Assembly (NCBI GenBank): GCA_934045075.1
Contig: OW203724.1
Span: 10,899,473 to 10,963,472, forward strand
Length of the DNA stretch: 64,000 nucleotides
Reading direction: 5' to 3'
Source: Yponomeuta sedellus
Lineage: Eukaryota; Arthropoda; Insecta; Lepidoptera; Yponomeutidae
Shown: positions 56,867 to 64,000 of the stretch, one piece after another
How the letters are laid out: each line of letters starts with the position of its first letter
Numbering within the stretch: the first letter of the stretch is position 1
Program-made: the position numbers and the translations under genes
Notes under the pieces: model-generated
What the model was told of the DNA's origin: nothing
Seen by the model: only the letters and a program-made list of their open reading frames with translations
Database searches by the model: none

Positions 56867-57060
56867 TAAAAACCTATTTAGAGGCTAAAAATTTCACCCA
56901 TGCCGGGATTCGAACCCGCAACCTCTGGCTATCCGTACTGGTACGGATAGCCAGAGGTTGCGGGTTCGAATCCCGGCATGGGTGAAATTTTTAGCCTCTA
57001 AATAGGTTTTTAAATTTGTTCCTTAGCACGGGTTAGTGCATTAAAAATAAAAATAGTGTA
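56867..57060 (+). mobile_element. tRNA-bearing repeat as a near-perfect palindrome plus tail
   Basis: Arms 56867-56938 and 56941-57012 are reverse complements of 72 bp around TG, each carrying the 3' half of the tRNA-like region. The plus half continues to the usual tail TTAGTGCATTAAAAATAAAA. Similar flanks (ATAAATACTCTTTTTTA left, ATAAATACTCATTTTTA right) suggest a target duplication of about 17-20 bp. Confidence 0.78.
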
Positions 57061-57070
57061 AAAATAAATA

Positions 57071-57135
57071 CTCATTTTTAACATTCAAATCTTAGCATAA
57101 AAGATATGCTAAGATTTGAATGTTAAAAATGAGTT
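57071..57135. repeat. Perfect hairpin, 29-bp arms
   Basis: Arms 57071-57099 and 57107-57135 (ACTCATTTTTAACATTCAAA at the outer end) with a 7-base loop. The right arm continues into sequence duplicated from 56570-56690. Confidence 0.85.
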
Positions 57136-57595
57136 TTTATAGTCCTCATTTTCGAAATGAAAAGAGTGAAAATTCGAAGTGTGTTTAACACGGGTAAAAG
57201 AATCAATTCCTACTCGGACTATAGCCGAGTCTAAATTCCTCGAGAATTGATCCTTTCGACCCTCGGTTAACAATCTACTATTTCTTTAAAAAAAACCGTA
57301 AGCGTATGTAATTAAAGGTGCGTGCGAAAAATATAAGCATCATTTCTTTCTTCTTTTAATACGCACAGTGTCAGCGCAGACATAAAATTCATGTAATCTT
57401 CCATGACTATTCTGTAAGGAACGGGGGCACGTGAGTTTCCCACAAGGGAATAACTATTGTGGTCACTTACGAATCATACAATTCATAACTATTTGGATGA
57501 AGATCAAGATTAACTTTTCGAGATAGGTAATATAGAAAGCTAAGATTCGCTAAAATGCAGACCTTTTTTATAGTTGCAGCAATGCTACAAATTTA

Positions 57596-57829
57596 GACAC
57601 CTGTCAGTTGGAGATAAAGGCGCGTTAGTGCGAATGAATATTTGGAATTTGGGCGAAAATATCTTTGAGAGAAACATTTTCTTTTATTTTTATTGTATTA
57701 AGTATTAAAGCTGTTGGTTTTCCATGTATTAATTATTGAATCAATTAATTTGCCCGACCCTCTCCCGAAAATATTTTTGCGCAAATTCAGACGCGCTGGT
57801 GCGCCTTTTATCTACAACTGCCGGGTGAC
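57596..57829. mobile_element. Probable decayed MITE
   Basis: GTCAGTTGGAGATAAAGGCG near the left end and CGCCTTTTATCTACAACTG near the right are diverged inverted copies of about 45 bp. The ends and duplication are not sharp. Confidence 0.45.
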
Positions 57830-59156
57830 TAATTAAAAATAAAATGAGATTGTAGATTTTCGGGCATTACACATCATCACGGAACAATTTATGAAGTTAC
57901 TTACTTCTTATTATATGGATCTAAACTAAACATACATAATGTTGCCTGCAACAGACATGTTATAAGTATTTTTATGGAAGATATCCTAGAATTAAAATGA
58001 TCAAAGCGTTCATTGCGACATAATTTTATTGGTGGTATAGGTTCAGAGCTAAGTAAGAGTTTTTCTCTAGTTTGTTTTTATAAATAAACAGAATACGAAA
58101 TATTATGCCCCTAAAAAGTCGCAATTTGTTTAATCATCCATTTTAAGTTCAATACTGATTCAATATAATTGCACATGGTCTTTACCTTAAGTCGTGTAGG
58201 GAAAGCCTATGCGCAATTTAGATTTACAGTGTGTTTTCCGGTCATTCTACGAATGCCAATGACGTTTTTGTTTAGATTTACATGTAGAGTTATGTTTTTG
58301 AGTTACGATCTATGAGAAATACAGTAATAGCTCCACCGAATTCAGGTAAAAATTACTTTCTAAATAATAATCACCACTCATCTTACTATTTATTATAATT
58401 GCGAAACTTTTAATGGATGTTACTCAATCAGTTACTCTGCAAAAAAAAAATCAAGTTGACGAAGTAGAGGGCAACAGCTATTAAAAACATAATTGTTATC
58501 GACGGATGTTAAAAACTGCTAAAGCATAAATAGTCCGTAATCTTAAACAGTTCCGGAAAAATTGATCACACAAAAAAGTTACTAAAAATAAATAGAAATA
58601 AAACATAATAGTTATTGCCGGTGAAGTGATCCAACGAAGGCTAACTTACTCGTAGTAACAGTTTATGTCTGTATTTACCAACCAAATACTGTCCTCCTAA
58701 CTAGGAAACGCGTACTTTAAGTGACTCCGGAAAGTTTTAACTAGCGCTAGCGGCAAACAAAAATTGTATATACTTAGAACCATTTAAAAAAAAATGTTTA
58801 ACGTATTTTTTAATTCAAAGAATTCGTAGAACGTAAAACATAGTGCCAATAAAGTAGGATTAATCAATTTCAGCTAAGAAACAATCATGATTCTACCGCT
58901 ATATATGTGAACCGTGACTTTCCGTGGGAATTCTAAGTCTTGGAATATTTTTCCTCGTGGTTTTCCCGTAAATTATTTATTCCTTGTATAAGGCGCACAA
59001 ATTGCCGATTTCGCGATATGAACATTTCGCTAAATTGGCATTTCGAGAAAAACTGAAATGCTCTCTAAATTATTTGAGAACTTGAATTGGTCTTTTTGAC
59101 TACTTTGTGAACTCGACATTCTGGAATATTATTGATTAGTTGAATATTTTTTTATT
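57830..59156. other. Cactus intron, nothing recognised
   Basis: AT-rich, no exon or repeat defined. The last 14 bases (59143-59156) are the left copy of a direct repeat that flanks the next element. Confidence 0.45.
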
Positions 59157-60392
59157 ATACTATTTTTATTTTTAATGCACTAACCCGTGCTAAGGAACAA
59201 ATTTAAAAACCTATTTAGAGGCTAAAAATTTCACCCATGCCGGGATTCGAACCCGCAACCTCTGGCTATCCGTGCCAGCGCTCTACCAATTGAGCCAATG
59301 GGCGACTCACGGCATCAGCGAAATTTCGAACCTCTTTACACTATTCTCTGTATTACGTACAGGCAGCGACATCTGACTTAAGCAAATTGCATTACTTACA
59401 GCCCCGACTACCTACTTTGCAGTAAGGTTTAACATCGGAACGATATCACTGTACCCACATGATTATACTATTTTTATTTTTAATGCACTAACCCGTGCTA
59501 AGGAACAAATTTAAAAACCTATTTAGAGGCTAAAAATTTCACCCATGCCGGGATTCGAACCCGCAACCTCTGGCTATCCGTGCCAGCGCTCTACCAATTG
59601 AGCCAATGGGCGACTCACGGCATCAGCGAAATTTCGAACCTCTTTACACTATTCTCTGTATTACGTACAGGCAGCGACATCTGACTTAAGCAAATTGCAT
59701 TACTTACAGCCCCGACTACCTACTTTGCAGTAAGGTTTAACATCGGAACGATATCACTGTACCCACATGATTATACTATTTTTATTTTTAATGCACTAAC
59801 CCGTATAATCATGTAAATAGTATAATCATGTGGGTACAGTGATATCGTTCCGATGTTAAACCTTACTGCAAAGTAGGTAGTCGGGGCTGTAAGTAATGCA
59901 ATTTGCTTAAGTCAGATGTCGCTGCCTGTACGTAATACAGACAATAGTGTAAAGAGGTTCGAAATTTCGCTGATGCCGTGAGTCGCCCATTGGCTCAATT
60001 GGTAGAGCGCTGGCACGGATAGCCAGAGGTTGCGGGTTCGAATCCCGGCATGGGTGAAATTTTTAGCCTCTAAATAGGTTTTTAAATTTGTTTCTTAGCA
60101 CGGGTTAGTGCATTAAAAATAAAAATAGTATAATCATGTGGGTACAGTGATATCGTTCCGATGTTAAACCTTACTGCAAAGTAGGTAGTCGGGGCTGTAA
60201 GTAATGCAATTTGCTTAATTCAGATGTCGCTGCCTGTACGTAATACAGAGAATAGTGTAAAGAGGTTCGAAATTTCGCTGATGCCGTGAGTCGCCCATTG
60301 GCTCAATTGGTAGAGCGCTGGCACGGATAGCCAGAGGTTGCGGGTTCGAATCCTGGCATGGGTGAAATTTTTAGCCTCTAAATAGGTTTTTA
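59157..60392. mobile_element. Four-unit head-to-head array of the tRNA-bearing 308-bp repeat
   Basis: Two minus-strand units are followed by two plus-strand units. The tRNA-like regions are at 59232-59304 and 59540-59612 (minus) and 59984-60056 and 60292-60364 (plus), 308 bp apart within each pair. The orientation switches near 59805. AATATTTTTTTATT flanks the whole at 59143-59156 and 60393-60406. Units are nearly identical. The tRNA-like fold has all arms but with a mismatch and an extra base in the T-arm region, C before the anticodon GGA instead of U, and no poly-T terminator, so it is unlikely to be a working tRNA. Confidence 0.85.
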
Positions 60393-60406
60393 AATATTTT
60401 TTTATT

Positions 60407-62011
60407 GCTCAAAAAAATATTTGTTCAAAGGCGACCTGGGAAAATATTACATATTTTGTGTAGAGGCGAGGCGAACTTCGTTTATGTTAGAGTTTGAAGC
60501 CTTTAAACCTGAGCAAACCCAAAGAAAAACTTCCATATACATTTCAAGTCTCGTCAGAAATTATTGTAAATAAAATTATGTTAAGAACTCCTAATCTAAT
60601 CATGCTAAGAATGTAAAGGCTAATTAGTAATTAGTTGTTAAAAAGTTTTGCATTTAACGGGTCCAATCGCGATTATTTATTATAAGGTAAACTTAATTAT
60701 CTTTCTGGATATGGTGATTGCGAATCATTAAAATATTATAAGGTATTAAGTGTATTATATAAGTATTTATTAATTTCTTTTTTAAGTGCTGTAGAATACA
60801 CAAAAACAAATATCTGACAGCTGCTAACAGTAGATTAACATACTGCTAGTGTACGAGAAACCGAAGGTAATTGAACTAATTGGATACGCAATGTACATCG
60901 ACTTGTTATAAAAAAACTTATTTTATAATTGTAGTTTTAGAAAGCAAGGCCCTGGGGCGCTACTACGTAAGTCTTCTGCCATAGACTACATAAAGATTGG
61001 TCCTCCACTGATGGGGTGGCCCGATTTAACCTACTTTGAACTGTGAAATACAAACATATTTTGGAATCGTCAAATAGGCTAACCCGTAAGAGTTGTCAAT
61101 GATCTTGCGTTACTCTACTACCGTTTGCATCATACTAGATGAATGCCGTGCGTCACAGAGAACTGGTTTTGAGCTGTAAAGATCTATTTACATTATACCG
61201 GGTAAGGGTCGGGCGCAACTATATTATAAATCTAATAAAACACTATTTATCCGTTTACACGCTCCTTTAATGCAGTTAAAATAATACATGGAACAGGGAG
61301 ACACTTTATCACAGACTATTATAGTACATTTCAGGAGTGTTTTAAAGGAATCGTGTTTTTTATGTAAAACCGTTAGATTAGAGACTACTCAGCGAAGCCC
61401 AGCCCGACAGCAAAGCAAATTAATCTAGTCTTGTGTCCAACCTATGTACACAGAATTGTAAGATCGATACCGTTTGGCTATGCATGACCCGGGCTCAGTG
61501 TAATGTGAATAAACCTTAAGGAAATACGAGGTAAGTGCTTGACACAACGTGTATTTACGCACGGAATTAGTTTAGTTAGAGTTTATTCAGTCGGTCTCAA
61601 AAAACCCCGCCCTGATAACAATATCGTCGCTGCTGTTTGGGGAAAACCTCTTGTTTACATCGCTGTTTTTACCCAACAAACACAGAATGTCTGCAGAATG
61701 GCAATAAAGAGAAATAACAAAACGAAAGCAGTGTTCGATAAGTACAGTCGATCAACATTTACAAATTAACCACAAAATCACCCATAAAATAAGAAGAGTG
61801 CACGCGTGCATCCGCGCAAGGGCGTCCGTTTCCATGTAATTTATTCATCGCCTATTCCAACCACCATTTCATGAATAATTTAAGTATTTTGATAACCGGC
61901 GTTATTAACATAATGAAATACGTACAATAATTGAAATCACCTATTCTCTAAAGATCTTTGTAACAGACTATTTAAACGCCACTGAAGAGGTGTTGGTTAA
62001 GGTCTACTTAC
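60407..62011. other. Cactus intron, nothing recognised
   Basis: Open frames here, including 61539-61769, have no recognised domain. Confidence 0.45.
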
Positions 62012-62100
62012 CCGTAAGTTAATATCAGCTCCGTAGTGGACAAGCGTCTGTACCGCGGCGAGGTGTCCTGCCGCAGCCGCCAGGTGAGTACAGGTCTGAC
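62012..62100 (-). CDS. cact: Cactus/IkB-like gene, ankyrin-repeat exon
   Basis: 89 bp on the minus strand between acceptor CGTTCCAG and donor CGG|GTAAGT. The first two bases complete a codon (phase 1 entry; 2 + 87 bp) and the exit is phase 0, matching the next exon. It encodes QTCTHLAAAAGHLAAVQTLV then HYGADINLR, an ankyrin repeat with the TxLHLAA core changed to TCTHLAA, much like the fourth-fifth repeat region of IkB proteins. Upstream exons (N-terminal phosphodegron and first repeats) lie beyond 64000 or were not found. Confidence 0.8.
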
Positions 62101-62618
62101 CTGGAACGAGAGATGCAGCCACATTACTACTGTAACAACCTTCACGACTCTGTTACTGCGCCAAATGCAAGTCCGTACTAATTTTATAGGTAGGTACTCA
62201 AACATTATAATAAATACACTGACCTGCAAAACTAAGTACTACAGTTACAATTTTGTTTTATTCTGACCTATCCAAAAAATTTAGTATTATTCTGCCGTGT
62301 CTTAAAAAAAGGTTACCTACTATGGAGTTAAACTCTTTTTAGAGTGCTTTTTATTTCGAAAGTACTCGTATACCCTGTGCACTTAAAAAGTTATTGTAAT
62401 TTTAAAAGTACTTAGTTTTCCAGGCCTATGTTTGGCATTCGAGTCTCGCTATTTTTACAGACCTTTTCCCGAACTTTAAAAACAACGTAGTTTAACATAA
62501 GACGATATTGAATGCCAAATTACAGGCCTAGCCTAGTGTGAGGATAACATTACTCTATCGTTCTTTCAGTTAGTACTAATGCCTAAACTAATATGTGTAT
62601 TTTTTTTTGGTATACTAA
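62101..62618. other. Upstream intron of the cactus-like gene, nothing recognised
   Basis: No further exon could be identified on the minus strand up to the window end. Confidence 0.4.
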
Positions 62619-62755
62619 GGGCCTGTTTCTGAATTGAGAATTCGTTAAGTAAATAGTTAACTGCATTGCTGTCTCTTCGAATTTTCCAGGAAAGAGTGTG
62701 ACAGAACGTTACTTAAGTATTTACTTAAGGAAATTCTCAATATCGAAACTGGCCC
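62619..62755. mobile_element. 137-bp PIF/Harbinger-type MITE, second family
   Basis: The ends GGGCCTGTTTCTGAATTGAG and AATATCGAAACTGGCCC are imperfect inverted repeats flanked by TAA (62616-62618, 62756-62758). Same length and same kind of flank as the 49900 family but a different sequence. Confidence 0.75.
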
Positions 62756-62779
62756 TAAACAATTTTTGATTTCGGTTTG

Positions 62780-63075
62780 TTTTTTCAGTTTCATAGTTCT
62801 AGGTCAAGGGCAAGCATCCCTATAAATTTCGATTACCCTGAGTGTCGAAATATATGTATTTTGCGAGATAAACGGCCGTAACTTTTTGTTGCGCTAACGT
62901 ATAAGTTTGTTTTTTTCACAACTTCAAGGGGCTGTAGATCTGAGTGTATGGTTTTAATTTCAACTCGACACCTCCACGCCTTTTGGAAATAAAGTATCTT
63001 GACAGACAGGGGACATCAAAGTGATCCTGTAAGGGTTCCGTTTTTCTTTTTGAAGTAGGAAACCACAAAAAGAAC
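62780..63075 (+). repeat. Dispersed repeat
   Basis: TCAAAGTGATCCTGTAAGGG and GTTCCGTTTTTCTTTTTGAA resemble a very common lepidopteran repeat. Recognised from general knowledge; no second copy in the window. Confidence 0.4.
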
Positions 63076-64000
63076 TACTTTGACACGTTGTTAACAAGTG
63101 TTTTTAATAGGCACTTTACTAATCACCTAGATAAGCCCTACACGGTAAACCCCGGTAGATGGTAGCAAGTAATTTTTGTATTTGATGAGACATTTTAGAA
63201 AGTCAATGGGTTAAAGTCGGGCTTTAAAATAACGTAAATAAAAATAGAATGACGGCAAAGACGATTATTTACAATTTTAGTAACCTAAAATTAGAGAATT
63301 TGGCGTGATGCCCACAATGCCATTCGTACTAAAGGAACGTCTACAAATAAACATAAAGCTAGACCACGATAGGGATGTTTAATAATACATTTTAGAATCC
63401 TAGTTTGAGTGATTGCAGCAGCCCCGTTTGCGTAAGCTGTTTAATCTGCGGTAGTATTATCCATGGACAATCAAAACACATTGTACAAATAATAAATACC
63501 AACTAAAGGCAAAATGTTTTTATATGAAGATGTGATGTCTGAAAGTTGTTTGAAAATGTCAGTCTTTGAGTACCTACAAGACAATGGACTTACTGATAAA
63601 CATTGTTTGCCCTTTGTGTCTCTTTCCATAAAACGTTTTATTGAAATAAAGTTAAATAAATATGAAAGCAATCCTATATGTAAGCAAAAAAATCTTTTGC
63701 TTTTAATCAAAAGCACTAAATTTTTTTCCATATAAGTACTTAGATTAGTCAAGCCAGGTCAAGCTGCAAGAATGTATGAAAAGGGAAAAAAAATAGAATT
63801 TACATTACGGGAGCTGTTACGTCTCTCAAGCTAATAAAAACTGGAGTAAGAATATGTACTAACACTAGAATAAGACCGCTAACAACTTTATACGAATTTT
63901 ATATTTGAAATAACTGAATAGATTTGAATTAAGTTTTTTTAATAAAGAAAAGTTGTTTTTAAAATCAAATCAAATTTGATACAAACATAAATAATTGATA
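63076..64000. other. Non-coding to the window end, nothing recognised
   Basis: Short overlapping open frames at 63471-63752 on both strands have no domain and no splice support. Confidence 0.4.

Noticed and set aside
59940..60000. Possible hammerhead ribozyme in the 308-bp unit (CTGATG near GAAA)
   Set aside because: GAAA precedes CTGATG by only a few bases and no stem follows CTGATG, so the order needed for a hammerhead core is not met.
59984..60056. Functional tRNA gene with anticodon GGA
   Set aside because: C replaces U before the anticodon, the T-arm region has a mismatch and an extra base, there is no poly-T terminator, and it lies within a mobile repeat. Serine tRNAs also have a long variable arm, which is missing.
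63471..63752. 93-codon minus and 73-codon plus frames
   Set aside because: Overlapping frames in AT-rich sequence, no domain and no splice support for a cactus exon.

Overview
The window is insect nuclear DNA, most likely from a moth or butterfly. The evidence is intron-rich genes with insect orthologs and a repeat set typical of Lepidoptera: a cecropia-type mariner whose end reads TTAGGTCCTTACATACG, a Helitron-like element starting TCCTACTAATATTATAAA, tRNA-derived SINEs, and many short inverted-repeat elements. There is no bacterial-type operon and no true CRISPR array. Species assignment is inference.

Two host genes converge. On the + strand, 11446-48940 holds an Akap200-like gene: a myristoylation-type N-terminus, a MARCKS-like basic effector exon, a long acidic and proline-rich exon and two short C-terminal exons. 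Six coding exons give about 652 codons and all splice in phase 0. The intron after the MARCKS-like exon has a GC donor. A four-codon ATG exon at 26873-26884 may be an alternative start. On the - strand, 54738-62100 carries the last three coding exons of an IkB/cactus homolog: ankyrin repeats, an acidic serine cluster and a short tail. Its 5' exons lie beyond the right edge.

The rest is mobile or repeated DNA. Positions 1-11445 are non-coding upstream sequence with a MITE, a decayed mariner, repeat tails and perfect hairpins. The Akap200 introns hold SINEs, PIF/Harbinger-type elements (one with a MADF-domain remnant split by a later insertion), a Helitron-like copy, and in intron 5 a 16.6-kb Ty3/gypsy-type composite with three LTRs and two internal regions (30193-46791, 4-bp target duplication). 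Both internal regions keep gag, RNase H and integrase but lack protease and most of reverse transcriptase. LTR1 and LTR2 carry a 417-bp MITE; LTR3 keeps the empty site. The intergenic region holds a large inverted duplication of a Mutator-like element (49656-52405).

The least familiar item is a family of 308-bp units, each with a 73-nt tRNA-like fold. It occurs at 1-310, 17801-18053, 52582-52707, 56867-57060 and as a four-unit head-to-head array at 59157-60392. The last is bounded by a 14-bp direct repeat, and other copies also have direct repeats at their edges, so it looks mobile while being built of tandem and inverted units.
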